From assembly GCF_900188395.1 (NCBI RefSeq), contig NZ_FZOB01000007.1, positions 1-64,000 of the forward strand: a DNA stretch of 64,000 nt. The letters run 5' to 3'. How positions within the stretch are numbered: the first letter of the stretch is position 1; every line of letters begins with the position of its first letter. A program made the translations under genes and the position numbers. Positions 9,863 to 18,879 of the stretch are shown here, in pieces. Under the pieces are notes generated by a model. It made no database searches. It saw only the letters and a program-made list of their open reading frames with translations, and was not told the DNA's origin. Source of the stretch: Desulfurobacterium atlanticum. GTDB lineage: Bacteria > Aquificota > Aquificia > Desulfurobacteriales > Desulfurobacteriaceae.

Positions 9863-11378
9863 TATTTTCTTCTTTCTTTTCAGGTTTTAATTGGGGGAAC
9901 AGAAGCACTTCCCTGATAGAATCTTTATCTGTAAACAGCATTGTTAGCCTGTCTATTCCTATCCCTTCTCCTGCTGTAGGAGGCATTCCGTATTCAAGAG
10001 CTCTTACAAAATCTTCGTCATAAGCCATAGCTTCGTCATCACCCTTAGCTTTTTCCTGAAGTTGCTGCATGAATCTCTTTGCCTGTTCTTCAGGATTGTT
10101 AAGCTCACTGTAAGCGTTTGCTATCTCCTGTCCGCAGATAAACAGCTCAAATCTTTCTACAAGCTCTGGATTGTCCCTTTTCTCTTTGGCGAGGGGAGAG
10201 ATGGCTTTTGGAAAGTCTATAACAAATGTGGGCTGCACAAGTTCAGGTTCCACAAGAATTTCAAATAGTTCCTGAACTCTTTTGAAATGGGATAGTTTTT
10301 CCGGTTTTTCAACACCAAATTTTCTGGCTGCTTCAAGAACCTTTTCTTCATCGTGTAAAAGCTCTTCTTCTGTTAAGCCTGTTCTCTTTGAAAGTTCTCC
10401 AATAAAAGAGATTCTTTTCCACGGTCTTTTAAAGGATAGCTTTTGACCCTGATACTCAAGCTCTCTTACACCTTTCCCTTTTATTTCATCAAGAAGGTAC
10501 TCAAACAGTTCTTCTGTCATTTCCATAAGGTCGTAGTAGTCTGCGTATGCCATATACCATTCAAGCATGGTAAATTCAGGATTGTGCCGTGTACTTATTC
10601 CTTCATTTCTAAAGTTTCTTCCTATTTCATACACTCTGTCAAGGCCACCCACTATAAGTCTTTTAAGGTAAAGCTCTGGTGCAATTCTTAGGTAAACATC
10701 TATGTCAAGAGCGTTGTAGTGTGTGATAAAAGGCTTTGCTGCTGCTCCTGATGCTACTGTTTGGAGTATAGGTGTTTCAACTTCTATAAATCCTTTACTG
10801 TTAAGGAAATCTCGTATCTTTTGAATCAATTTTGACCTTGTTTTAAATATCTCTCTTACTTCAGGATTTACGATAAGGTCAAGGTATCTCTGTCTGTAGC
10901 GTTTTTCAACATCTTTAAGTCCGTGCCATTTTTCCGGTAAAGGTCTTAAAGATTTTGTTAGAGGAATTAGCTCTTTAACTTCAATGGTCAGTTCTCCGGT
11001 TCTTGTTCTGAACAGTTTTCCTTTAACTCCTACTATATCTCCGATGTCTATCAATTTTTTAAATACTCTGTTGTAAAACTCAGCTCCTACATCGTCTCTT
11101 CTGATGTAGCACTGTATTTTTCCTGTGGAGTCCTGTATGTGGAAGAATGCAGCTTTCCCCATTATTCTCATGGAGACTATTCTTCCGGCAATGGAAAACT
11201 CTTCTTCCGGTAAAATCTCCTTTTCCCTTTCCTCTTCGGTTTTTGTTTTTCCGAACTTCTTTATCAATTTTCCTATGGTAGTATTTGTTTCATACCTGTA
11301 AGCGTAAGGATTAAAACCCTCCTCTTTCCATTTTTCAGCTTTCTCTTTTCTTATCTCTATAATGCTCTTTTCTGCCAT
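9855..11378 (-). CDS. lysS: Lysyl-tRNA synthetase, class II
   Basis: This 507-residue class IIb enzyme charges tRNA-Lys. The N-terminal OB-fold anticodon-binding domain covers about 55-150. Class II motif 2 is seen in FRNEGISTRHNPEFTMLEWY, and motif 3 in GEGIGIDRLTMLF near the C-terminus. GGGAGA sits before the ATG. It is the first gene of the minus-strand run lysS, lolC-like, argA-like, tyrS and is divergent from mlaE. Confidence 0.97.
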   Translation of the reverse strand: MAEKSIIEIRKEKAEKWKEEGFNPYAYRYETNTTIGKLIKKFGKTKTEEEREKEILPEEEFSIAGRIVSMRIMGKAAFFHIQDSTGKIQCYIRRDDVGAEFYNRVFKKLIDIGDIVGVKGKLFRTRTGELTIEVKELIPLTKSLRPLPEKWHGLKDVEKRYRQRYLDLIVNPEVREIFKTRSKLIQKIRDFLNSKGFIEVETPILQTVASGAAAKPFITHYNALDIDVYLRIAPELYLKRLIVGGLDRVYEIGRNFRNEGISTRHNPEFTMLEWYMAYADYYDLMEMTEELFEYLLDEIKGKGVRELEYQGQKLSFKRPWKRISFIGELSKRTGLTEEELLHDEEKVLEAARKFGVEKPEKLSHFKRVQELFEILVEPELVQPTFVIDFPKAISPLAKEKRDNPELVERFELFICGQEIANAYSELNNPEEQAKRFMQQLQEKAKGDDEAMAYDEDFVRALEYGMPPTAGEGIGIDRLTMLFTDKDSIREVLLFPQLKPEKKEENNE

Positions 11379-11530
11379 TTATCTCTCCCGACAAACTTTT
11401 TGGTAAGGCTTATGATTTTGAAGATTAATATTATAATCCTCAATAAGGCATTTTAGAAATCTTAAGTTTGAATTTTGCTGTAGTAAAATAGGGTGTCTTT
11501 AGTTTAAGGCTTGATGTGGAGATGTAGTTT

Positions 11531-12319
11531 ATGTGGTTTATGTGGATTTTTGAGATTATAGGAAGTATTGTTATTGGTGTTTTCTCTTTTATAGGGAGAT
11601 GGAGTATTCTTGCTGGAAAAGCTTTGATTCTTGCTTTTAAAAAACCGCTAAGGATTAAACGTTATTTCAACTACCTTGCCTCAATAGGGGCTGACTCTTT
11701 TCCTGTAATAGCAATAACTTCATTTTTTACTGGTGGTGTTCTTGCTCTTGAAACCTACAATGCTTTTCACCGGTTCAATGCTGAATATTTGATAGGTGCT
11801 GTTGTAGGCCTTTCTATGGCAAGAGAACTTGCTCCTGTTTTGACTGCCCTTCTTGTAACCGCAAGGAGTGGTTCGGCTATGGCGGCTGAAATAGGCACAA
11901 TGAAGGTTACAGAACAGATAGATGCTCTTGAAATGATGGCAGTTAATCCTATAAAGTATCTTATCACTCCAAGAATTTATGCTTCTGTATTAGCACTGGT
12001 ATTCCTTACGGTCCTTTCAGACATAGTAGGTTACATAGGCGGGTATGTGATAAGTGTTAAGATGTTTAATGTTAACAAAGTTTTATTTCTTAAATATACG
12101 GAAAGTTTTATGACAATGGATGATATATATCACGGACTTATAAAAGCTGCGTTTTTCGGGTTTATTCTCTCTGTAACGAGCTGTCTGTACGGCTATTACA
12201 CAAGAGGCGGTGCTAAAGGAGTTGGTGAAGCCACCACAAAAGCTGTTGTGGTTTCTTCTATGGGAATTTTAATATTTGACTATGTGATAACTTCTCTTTT
12301 AAGAATTTTTAATCTTTGA
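11531..12319 (+). CDS. mlaE: MlaE-type ABC permease (phospholipid transport)
   Basis: The 262-residue permease has five or six membrane segments. The conserved MlaE core is seen in LTALLVTARSGSAMAAEIGTM and in TEQIDALEMMAVNP. MlaE forms the membrane channel of the MCE transporter that moves phospholipids between the inner and outer membranes. GGAG at 11518-11521 supports the ATG at 11531; the in-frame ATG at 11540 is less well placed. It is followed after 7 bp by the ATPase gene and then by mlaD. No mlaA, mlaB or mlaC lies in the cluster. Confidence 0.93.
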   Translation: MWFMWIFEIIGSIVIGVFSFIGRWSILAGKALILAFKKPLRIKRYFNYLASIGADSFPVIAITSFFTGGVLALETYNAFHRFNAEYLIGAVVGLSMARELAPVLTALLVTARSGSAMAAEIGTMKVTEQIDALEMMAVNPIKYLITPRIYASVLALVFLTVLSDIVGYIGGYVISVKMFNVNKVLFLKYTESFMTMDDIYHGLIKAAFFGFILSVTSCLYGYYTRGGAKGVGEATTKAVVVSSMGILIFDYVITSLLRIFNL

Positions 12320-12326
12320 GGAATAG

Positions 12327-13094
12327 ATGTTAGAAGTTGCTATAAAAGTTGAAAATTTGAAGAAAGCTTTTGGCGAGAAAGTGGTGCACAATGGTGTTTC
12401 CTTTGAGGTTTATGATAGGGAAATCTTCGTTATTATGGGTCCATCAGGAACTGGAAAAAGTGTACTTCTTAAGCAGATTTCGGGACTTATAACCCCTGAT
12501 GATGGAAAAGTTATTGTTTATGGGAAAGATGTGTTTTCTCTATCAGAAGAGGAGAAACTGAAATTTAGAGAAGAGCTCACTTATGTATTTCAGGGAGGAG
12601 CACTTTTTGATTCTCTTAAGGTCTGGGAAAATGTAGCTTTTTTCCTGATAGAAAATAAAGGAATTCCTGAGGATGAAGCTAAAGAAAAGGCAAAATATTA
12701 CCTTTCTCTTGTTGGACTTGAAGGAACTGAGGAGCACTATCCTTCTGAACTCTCAGGCGGGATGAGAAAAAGAGTTGCAATAGCAAGGGCGTTGTGTGTT
12801 AATCCAAGATGTATCATGTTTGACGAACCAACTTCCGGACTTGACCCTGTTATGACAGCTATTCTGGATAGACTTATCCTAAAGCTTAAAAACGACCTTC
12901 ATAAAACCTGTGTAGTGGTAAGCCATGATATCCAGAGTGCATTTAGAATAGCAGATAGGATGGCTATTTTATGGAACGGCAAAATAGTAGAGATAGGAAC
13001 ACCTGAAAAAATAAAATTATCTGAAAATCCTGTTGTAAAGCAATTTATAAACGGCTTGCCGGAAGGACCTATAACAGTGGGGTATGAAAGATGA
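12327..13094 (+). CDS. mlaF: MlaF-type ABC ATPase
   Basis: The 255-residue ATPase powers the Mla transporter. It has Walker A GPSGTGKS (about 43-50), the signature LSGGMRKR, Walker B CIMFDEPTSGLDP and the switch His in VVSHD. The 'GGMRKR' form of the signature is characteristic of MlaF. GAGGA (12318-12322) precedes the start. The stop overlaps the start of mlaD by 4 bp (ATGA), indicating coupled translation. Confidence 0.94.
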   Translation: MLEVAIKVENLKKAFGEKVVHNGVSFEVYDREIFVIMGPSGTGKSVLLKQISGLITPDDGKVIVYGKDVFSLSEEEKLKFREELTYVFQGGALFDSLKVWENVAFFLIENKGIPEDEAKEKAKYYLSLVGLEGTEEHYPSELSGGMRKRVAIARALCVNPRCIMFDEPTSGLDPVMTAILDRLILKLKNDLHKTCVVVSHDIQSAFRIADRMAILWNGKIVEIGTPEKIKLSENPVVKQFINGLPEGPITVGYER

Positions 13095-14734
13095 AAAGCT
13101 TAAGCACAGAGGTTAAAGTTGGCATCTTTGTAACTGCGAGTCTCTTGGGCATTGGCATTATCGCAAAAACAATAGAACCATTAAAGTACAGCTCCCAAAA
13201 AGTAGAAGCGGTATATTACATAATTTTTGATAACGTTGCAGGACTGGCAAAGGAAGCGCCCGTTATGGTTGCGGGAGTTACGGTTGGCAAAGTGGATGAT
13301 ATTCAAGTTTTACCTGATGGAAAGGCTAAAGTTAAAGTTATTCTTACAAAAAAAGTTCCAATCAAAAAAGATTCTTACGCTGTAATAGAGACGATGGGGC
13401 TGATGGGAGAGAAGTATATAGAGATAATTCCCGGTTCTGTTAGTTTACCTTCTTTACCGCCAGGTTCTACAATTACAAAATCAAAATCAACAATTTCTAC
13501 AGACCAGCTTCTTATGAAAATCTATCAAACAGTTGATGACCTTCATAAATCTCTTGTTACTCCTGAAGGGGAAAACAGAATCGCCAGATTGCTTGATGAG
13601 ATTACTCGTCTTACAGACCAGGTTGCTCTGATGGTTGGGGATAACAGGGAAAATTTAAAGGAACTTGTGCAAAATCTTAAAGCACTTTCAGAATTTCTTA
13701 AAAGTGATATACCTGAAATTTCAGAAAATATGAAATCTTTAACTGCTCAGCTTAATCAGGTTGTTGTTGAGAATAGAGATGATATTAGAGAGGCTGTTAG
13801 AAATTTAAAAACTGTATCTAAAGAGATTCCTGAAATTGTTAATAGAGTGGGAAATCAAACAACAGATGTTTTAAATGAAACGAAGGATGTTGTTAAGCAA
13901 GCGAAGGAGATAGCTAGAGAGATAGATAAAACTGTAGCTAAGATAAATAGCATGTTGAATGATAAAAACAGGGAAAATGTTGCTGTAACCCTGAAGAATA
14001 TAAAGGAATCAACAGAGAGATTGAATTCTCTTCTTGATAAAATTCAAAAAGGTAACGGAACAATAGCGAAAATTATAAATGATGACACCCTTTACAAAAA
14101 TCTTACAACAGCCGCTGACGCTCTCGGGAATCTTGCTGATAAGTATGAAAAAACCGATGTTTATGTTGGTTTTCGTGGAGATGTAAATACGGCAACTGGT
14201 AATTTTAGAGGGGGAATTTCCTTTAAGATTGTTCCATCTTCAAAAGACAGATATTATCTTTTTGAAGTTGTTTCCGATTCTCATGGAAGGATAGATAGAA
14301 CCACTTATTACATTTACAATGGAACAGCCAGCACTGTAAATGAAGAGATAAGGCAGAGTTTTGATACTGAGTTTACCCTTCAGTATGCTAGGATATTTAA
14401 GGATCCGATTTTCTTAAAGAATGGAAGGTGGGTTCTCCGTGGAGGGATAATAGAGACCACAGGAGGAGGAGGTATAGATTATTTCTTTCCAGGGAATAGG
14501 TGGAAGTTCTTCTCCTCTGCATGGGAGTTTGACAGGAAAGATGAATACGGCAATGTTTTAAATCCTCATTTAAGGGTTGGTCTAAGCTACAACATAAACA
14601 AAAACTGGTATATTTACTTTGGTGGAGATGAGCTTCTGTATGATAAATGGAGAGGTTTCTTTGTAGGTAGTGGTCTTGTATTTGGAGACGATGATGTGAA
14701 GTATCTTATGGGTTCAATGCCGTCGCTAAAATAA
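13091..14734 (+). CDS. mlaD: MlaD-type MCE protein with long coiled coil and probable C-terminal outer-membrane beta-barrel
   Basis: The 547-residue protein is far longer than the roughly 180-residue MlaD of E. coli. A single N-terminal transmembrane helix (about 8-25) is followed by one MCE domain (about 39-115). Next comes a long helical region with heptad-like content (about 140-335). The C-terminal 190 residues (from about 356) are rich in alternating aromatic/polar strands with Gly/Asn/Asp turns (for example YVGFRGDVNT, WVLRGGIIETTGGGG, HLRVGLSYNINKNWYIYFGG). The protein ends in a short tail after the last strand. This looks like an outer-membrane barrel. A fusion of this kind has been described for MlaD of Veillonella, where it bridges the whole envelope. 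The barrel assignment here is by strand pattern only. Confidence 0.85.
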   Translation: MKSLSTEVKVGIFVTASLLGIGIIAKTIEPLKYSSQKVEAVYYIIFDNVAGLAKEAPVMVAGVTVGKVDDIQVLPDGKAKVKVILTKKVPIKKDSYAVIETMGLMGEKYIEIIPGSVSLPSLPPGSTITKSKSTISTDQLLMKIYQTVDDLHKSLVTPEGENRIARLLDEITRLTDQVALMVGDNRENLKELVQNLKALSEFLKSDIPEISENMKSLTAQLNQVVVENRDDIREAVRNLKTVSKEIPEIVNRVGNQTTDVLNETKDVVKQAKEIAREIDKTVAKINSMLNDKNRENVAVTLKNIKESTERLNSLLDKIQKGNGTIAKIINDDTLYKNLTTAADALGNLADKYEKTDVYVGFRGDVNTATGNFRGGISFKIVPSSKDRYYLFEVVSDSHGRIDRTTYYIYNGTASTVNEEIRQSFDTEFTLQYARIFKDPIFLKNGRWVLRGGIIETTGGGGIDYFFPGNRWKFFSSAWEFDRKDEYGNVLNPHLRVGLSYNINKNWYIYFGGDELLYDKWRGFFVGSGLVFGDDDVKYLMGSMPSLK

Positions 14735-14746
14735 AAGGAGTCTGAG

Positions 14747-15367
14747 ATGATAGCTGTTATAGATTACGGTATGGGGAATTTAAGAAGTGTAAGTAAAGCC
14801 ATTGAACATGTTGGTGGTAGTGTTGTTGTAACCGATAATCTGTTGAAGATAAAAGATGCGAAAGGAGTTGTTCTTCCGGGAGTTGGAGCATTTAAGGATG
14901 CTGTTAGAAATTTAAAAGATAGAGGTTTATGGGAAGTTATTATAGAGGAAGTGAAAGAAGGAAAGCCTTTCCTTGGTATCTGTCTTGGACTTCATCTTCT
15001 TTTTGAGGTAGGGTATGAATTTGGGAGAACAGAAGGGCTCGGAATTGTGAAAGGGGAGGTGGTTCGTTTTGAGCTTCCTTCTGAATATAAAATTCCCCAT
15101 ATGGGCTGGAACAGAATAAAAATCCAGAAAAAAAGTGAATTTTTGAAAGATGTAAGAGATGGAGAGTTTTTCTACTTTGTCCATTCCTATTATGTAAAGC
15201 CAAAGGAGAAAGATGTTGTTTTGACTTTAACAGATTATGGAATTGATTTTGTTTCTTCAATAGAAAAAGACAATATAATAGCTACCCAGTTTCATCCTGA
15301 AAAGAGTCAGAAAGCGGGGTTGAAACTTCTTAAGAACTTTATAGAGATAGTGAAAAAAGGTGTGTGA
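14747..15367 (+). CDS. hisH: Imidazole glycerol phosphate synthase, glutaminase subunit HisH
   Basis: This is a 206-residue class I glutamine amidotransferase. The nucleophile C79 lies in FLGICLGLH, and the H183/E185 pair lies in QFHPEKSQ. It releases ammonia from glutamine for HisF, the cyclase that makes imidazole glycerol phosphate and AICAR in histidine synthesis. No hisF or other his gene is next to it, so the pathway genes are dispersed. AAAGGAG precedes the start. The stop codon shares one base with the start of rlmB (TGATG). Confidence 0.95.
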   Translation: MIAVIDYGMGNLRSVSKAIEHVGGSVVVTDNLLKIKDAKGVVLPGVGAFKDAVRNLKDRGLWEVIIEEVKEGKPFLGICLGLHLLFEVGYEFGRTEGLGIVKGEVVRFELPSEYKIPHMGWNRIKIQKKSEFLKDVRDGEFFYFVHSYYVKPKEKDVVLTLTDYGIDFVSSIEKDNIIATQFHPEKSQKAGLKLLKNFIEIVKKGV

Positions 15368-16071
15368 TGGTAATTTATGGAGTCAATCCTGTGATAGAAG
15401 CTTTAAGAGCCGGGTATCCTGTTTTAAAAGTGTATATTGAAGATAGTTTTAGACATAAAGAGATACTTGAAAGGCTTAAAAAAGAAAGGATAAAAACGGT
15501 AAAAGTTGGAAGGAAAAAGTTAACCGAGATTTCAGGGACGGAGAAGCACCAGGGAATAGTGGCGGTTGTATCTCCTGTGGAACCTGTTTCTTTTGAGGAA
15601 CTTGCAGAAAGGACGGTTGCAACAAACGGTTGTTTACTCTTTCTTGACAGGATTGAAGATCCGCACAATCTTGGGGCGATTTTTAGAAGTGCCGATGCTT
15701 TTGGTATTACAGGGATTGTTATTCCTAAGGATAGAAGTGTAACTATAACAGATACTGTTGTTAAAGCTTCAACGGGAGCTGTTTTTTATGTTCCATTTTC
15801 AGTAGTTGGTAGTTTTCGTCAGAGTCTTTTCGATTTTAGAGAATGTGGCGGGTGGCTTGTTGGCCTTGAGTCAAGAGGAAAAGATATAAGCAATTATAAA
15901 TTTCCGTTTCCCCTCGGCCTTGTGGCAGGTTCTGAAGGTAAAGGGATTTCAAAACCTGTTAAGAAAATCCTTGATGATATTGTTACAATTCCTATGAAGG
16001 GGCACGTTAATTCTCTTAACGTATCCAATGCAGTGGCAATAGGGTTATATTTAATATCAATTCAAAAATGA
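15367..16071 (+). CDS. rlmB: SpoU-type rRNA 2'-O-methyltransferase, RlmB family
   Basis: This 234-residue SPOUT (trefoil-knot) methyltransferase would methylate the 2'-OH of a 23S rRNA guanosine (G2251 in E. coli). An N-terminal substrate-binding domain (about 1-70) precedes the three SpoU motifs: DRIEDPHNLGAIFRSADAFG, VAGSEGKGIS and PMKGHVNSLNVSNAVAIGLY. I chose the ATG at 15367, which overlaps the hisH stop by one base; a GTG one codon upstream (15364) is also possible. It is part of the hisH to ntrC run. Confidence 0.9.
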   Translation: MVIYGVNPVIEALRAGYPVLKVYIEDSFRHKEILERLKKERIKTVKVGRKKLTEISGTEKHQGIVAVVSPVEPVSFEELAERTVATNGCLLFLDRIEDPHNLGAIFRSADAFGITGIVIPKDRSVTITDTVVKASTGAVFYVPFSVVGSFRQSLFDFRECGGWLVGLESRGKDISNYKFPFPLGLVAGSEGKGISKPVKKILDDIVTIPMKGHVNSLNVSNAVAIGLYLISIQK

Positions 16072-16083
16072 CGGAGGGATAAT

Positions 16084-16476
16084 ATGGAGTCTTTAAAAGG
16101 AAAGCTTGTGTTTATTCAAACTACCGGTGGAGAGGGAGTAATTCCGTCTTCTGGTATCATAGGTATTCTTGAGGAAGTTGGAGAAGAGTATCTTAAAATC
16201 AAAGATGCCGGTATGTTTGCTCTTATTCCAACATCTCAGGGAGCGCAGGCAACAATAATGCCTGTTGATCCTACTGCAAATGAACCGGTTGATGCTTTTG
16301 TGATGAAAAATCAGATTGTTACTGTTGTCCCTGTAGGTGATAGGTCAAAGCTTAAAGAGTTTCATCAGCAGTTTAAGGCTGCAGCTGCAGGGATAGAGCT
16401 TCCATCTTCAGGACTTGACATTTCAAAGATTAAAGAGTTTCCTAAAGGTGGGAAAGGAGGATTGTCCTTAACTTGA
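16084..16476 (+). CDS. Conserved hypothetical protein, 130 aa
   Basis: I do not recognise the family. The first 65 residues look like a small beta-barrel (GKLVFIQTTGG, GIIGILEEVGEEYLKI, FALIPTSQGAQATIMPV), followed by a strand-rich middle and a Lys-rich, probably flexible tail. There is no signal peptide or membrane segment. GGAGG precedes the ATG. Its stop overlaps the TTG start of the downstream histidine kinase (TTGA), which implies coupled translation. A link to the kinase is possible on that basis only. Confidence 0.7.
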   Translation: MESLKGKLVFIQTTGGEGVIPSSGIIGILEEVGEEYLKIKDAGMFALIPTSQGAQATIMPVDPTANEPVDAFVMKNQIVTVVPVGDRSKLKEFHQQFKAAAAGIELPSSGLDISKIKEFPKGGKGGLSLT

Positions 16477-17486
16477 GAAATCCGGAATTTTCCGATTTAA
16501 TCTTTTCTTTGCCCTTCCCTCTTGCTGTATGTGATAGAGAGGGAAGGGTTTTCTTTTTTAATCAAAAGTTTGAGATGTTCTTAAATCGCTCTAAAAAATA
16601 TATTGAAGGTAAAAAACTCAAAGAGATAATTTCTGAAGAGATAGATAAATGGATAAAAAAGTGTGTTGATGAAGGTCTTGAAATTCACAACATAGAAATA
16701 GGAGATTTTCTGTTTACCCTTTCTCCATTTTTTAGAGGAGAAAAGATAAAGGGAGCGGTTGTAGTAATAGAAAAACGAAGGGAAGTTATTGGCACCGAAC
16801 ACTTTGATGTTTTCCTTAAAGGTATCTCTCATGAGTTAAGAAACCCTTTAAGCGGGATGAAAGCTTCTGCAAAGCTTATGCTGCAACTTAAAGAGTTTGA
16901 TGAAGAGCTTGTGGAAGTTGTTGTTTCAGAGATTAACAGGATAGAGCGGTTTCTTGATAGAATATGTGAAAGTTTTGATTTTTCAAGGTTAAAGTGGTGC
17001 AGGTATAACATTCATAAACTTTTAAACGATGTTCTTAAAGCATTTAAGACAGTATTTGAAAAGGAAAGAATTATTGTTGAACAAAGGTTTGACCCTTCAC
17101 TTCCTGAAGTTTCTATTGATAGAGATAGAATGTTTCAGGTATTTTCTAACATTTTGAAAAACAGCGTTGAAGCTTTTGAAGGAGATAAAGATAGGAAAAT
17201 AGTTGTGGAAACAGGATATGCGATACAGCCTAAAGGTTTCATATTTGTGAAAGTGAAAGATAATGGAAAAGGGATGGACAGGAAAGAGCTTGAAAATCTT
17301 TTTACTCCATTTTTTACAGCCGGAAAAGAGAAAGGAACAGGCTTGGGAATGTATATATCCCGTGAGATAGTTTTAAATCACGGTGGTAAAATAGATGTTC
17401 AAAGTGAAAAAGGTAAGGGAACTACTGTTACTGTTTATTTACCGATAGGAGAGACTGGGAAGTATGGCACGAATTCTTATAGCTGA
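16473..17486 (+). CDS. NtrB-like PAS/histidine kinase
   Basis: This is a 337-residue cytoplasmic kinase without membrane segments. An N-terminal PAS-like sensor (about 5-105) is followed by the H-box GISHELRNPLSGM with phospho-acceptor H120. The ATPase half shows N-box NILKNSVEAF, G1 DNGKGMD and G2 GTGLGMYIS. This is the NtrB/GlnL layout. TTG at 16473 is the likely start, with AAGGAGG 12 nt upstream; it overlaps the previous stop. The gene overlaps the response regulator by 23 bp, so the pair is clearly cognate. The signal it senses is not shown by the sequence. Confidence 0.9.
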   Translation: MRNPEFSDLIFSLPFPLAVCDREGRVFFFNQKFEMFLNRSKKYIEGKKLKEIISEEIDKWIKKCVDEGLEIHNIEIGDFLFTLSPFFRGEKIKGAVVVIEKRREVIGTEHFDVFLKGISHELRNPLSGMKASAKLMLQLKEFDEELVEVVVSEINRIERFLDRICESFDFSRLKWCRYNIHKLLNDVLKAFKTVFEKERIIVEQRFDPSLPEVSIDRDRMFQVFSNILKNSVEAFEGDKDRKIVVETGYAIQPKGFIFVKVKDNGKGMDRKELENLFTPFFTAGKEKGTGLGMYISREIVLNHGGKIDVQSEKGKGTTVTVYLPIGETGKYGTNSYS

Positions 17487-18846
17487 TGATGAGAAAAATA
17501 TAAGACTTGTATTAAAGAAGTATCTGCAGAGCCTTGGTCATACGGTTTATGAGGCAAAGGATGGAAGAGAAGCTCTTGAAATTCTTGAAAAAGAGAAGCC
17601 TGACCTTGCTTTCCTTGATATAAAAATGCCTGTAATTGATGGAATAGAACTTTTATCCTATGAGAGAGATGTTCCAAAAGTTATTCTCACAGCCTACGGC
17701 ACTATGGATTACACCATAAAAGCGATAGACAAAGGAGCAATTGACTATATAACAAAACCTTTTGAGCTTGAAGATATAAAAGCGATAGTTGACAGGATAA
17801 GTTTTTCCACAGAGAAGGAAGAGCTTGACATTGTGGAAGAAGATGCAATTATAGGCTCAAGCAAAAAGATGCAGGAAGTTTTTAAACTTATAGGAAAAGT
17901 TGCAAGGACAGACGCAACGGTGCTTATAATCGGAGAAAGTGGCACCGGTAAGGAACTTGTAGCAAGAGCTATTCATAAATACTCAAGGCGAAGTGGCGGA
18001 CCTTTTGTTGCCATAAACTGTGCCGCTCTTCCGACAAATCTCCTTGAAGCGGAACTTTTTGGTTATGAGAAAGGAGCTTTTACCGGGGCAACTTCAAGAA
18101 AGAAAGGTTATTTTGAACAGGCAGATGGCGGGACACTTTTCCTTGATGAGATAGGAGAAATAGAACTTTCCCTTCAATCCAAGCTTTTGAGGGCTATTCA
18201 GGAGAAAGAGATAAGGAGGCTTGGAGGAGATGCACCTGTCAAGATAGATGTAAGGATAGTGGCTGCAACAAATAGAGACCTTGAAAAAGAGGTAAAAGAG
18301 GGAAGATTCAGAGAAGACCTGTTTTACCGGTTGAACGTTTTAACGATTGAACTTCCACCTTTAAGGGAGCGAAAGGAAGATATTGTCCCTCTTGCTCTTT
18401 ACTTTATTAAGAAATTTGCGAAAGAATTTAAACTTCCTGCCAAACAGTTAACCGACAGGGCGAAGGAGTGGCTATGTTCTTATGATTTTCCCGGAAATGT
18501 GAGAGAACTTGAAAATATGATTCTAAAGGCTATGCTTCTTTCACCGGTTGATGTTATTGATGTTGAAGACTTGCAGGTAGAAAAAGAGAAAATTACCACT
18601 CCAAATCTTGAAGAAGCGATAAAAGAGTTTGTTAACTATGTTTTCTTGGTTGAACAGAAAGAGAAAAATAATCTTTACGATATAGTTATGAAAAGTGCTG
18701 AAAAAATATTGATAACGGAAGTTTTAAAATATTCTGACTGGAATCAGGTAAAAGCTGCAAGGACTCTTGGAATTCACAGAAATACTTTAAGAACAAAGAT
18801 AAAAGAGCTTGGAATAGAAATACCACGCAGAAAGCATAAATTCTAA
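17464..18846 (+). CDS. NtrC-family sigma-54-dependent response regulator
   Basis: The 460-residue protein has three domains. The receiver domain carries phospho-acceptor D52 (in LAFLDIKMP), T77 and K98. The AAA+ sigma-54 activation domain has Walker A GESGTGKE (157-164), the GAFTGA loop that contacts sigma-54 (204-209) and Walker B GGTLFLDEIGE. A Fis-type helix-turn-helix lies at about 425-455 (WNQVKAARTLGIHRNTLRTKI). It activates sigma-54 promoters after phosphorylation by the upstream kinase. I found no convincing -24/-12 promoter in the window, so its targets probably lie elsewhere. Confidence 0.95.
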   Translation: MARILIADDEKNIRLVLKKYLQSLGHTVYEAKDGREALEILEKEKPDLAFLDIKMPVIDGIELLSYERDVPKVILTAYGTMDYTIKAIDKGAIDYITKPFELEDIKAIVDRISFSTEKEELDIVEEDAIIGSSKKMQEVFKLIGKVARTDATVLIIGESGTGKELVARAIHKYSRRSGGPFVAINCAALPTNLLEAELFGYEKGAFTGATSRKKGYFEQADGGTLFLDEIGEIELSLQSKLLRAIQEKEIRRLGGDAPVKIDVRIVAATNRDLEKEVKEGRFREDLFYRLNVLTIELPPLRERKEDIVPLALYFIKKFAKEFKLPAKQLTDRAKEWLCSYDFPGNVRELENMILKAMLLSPVDVIDVEDLQVEKEKITTPNLEEAIKEFVNYVFLVEQKEKNNLYDIVMKSAEKILITEVLKYSDWNQVKAARTLGIHRNTLRTKIKELGIEIPRRKHKF

Positions 18847-18879
18847 ATTTCAAAATAAAATCTGGTGAGGAGAAAGGCT

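Noticed and set aside
17464-17479. TGGCACG resembling the -24 box of a sigma-54 promoter
   Set aside because: No TTGC-type -12 box follows at the right distance, and the site is inside the regulator start.
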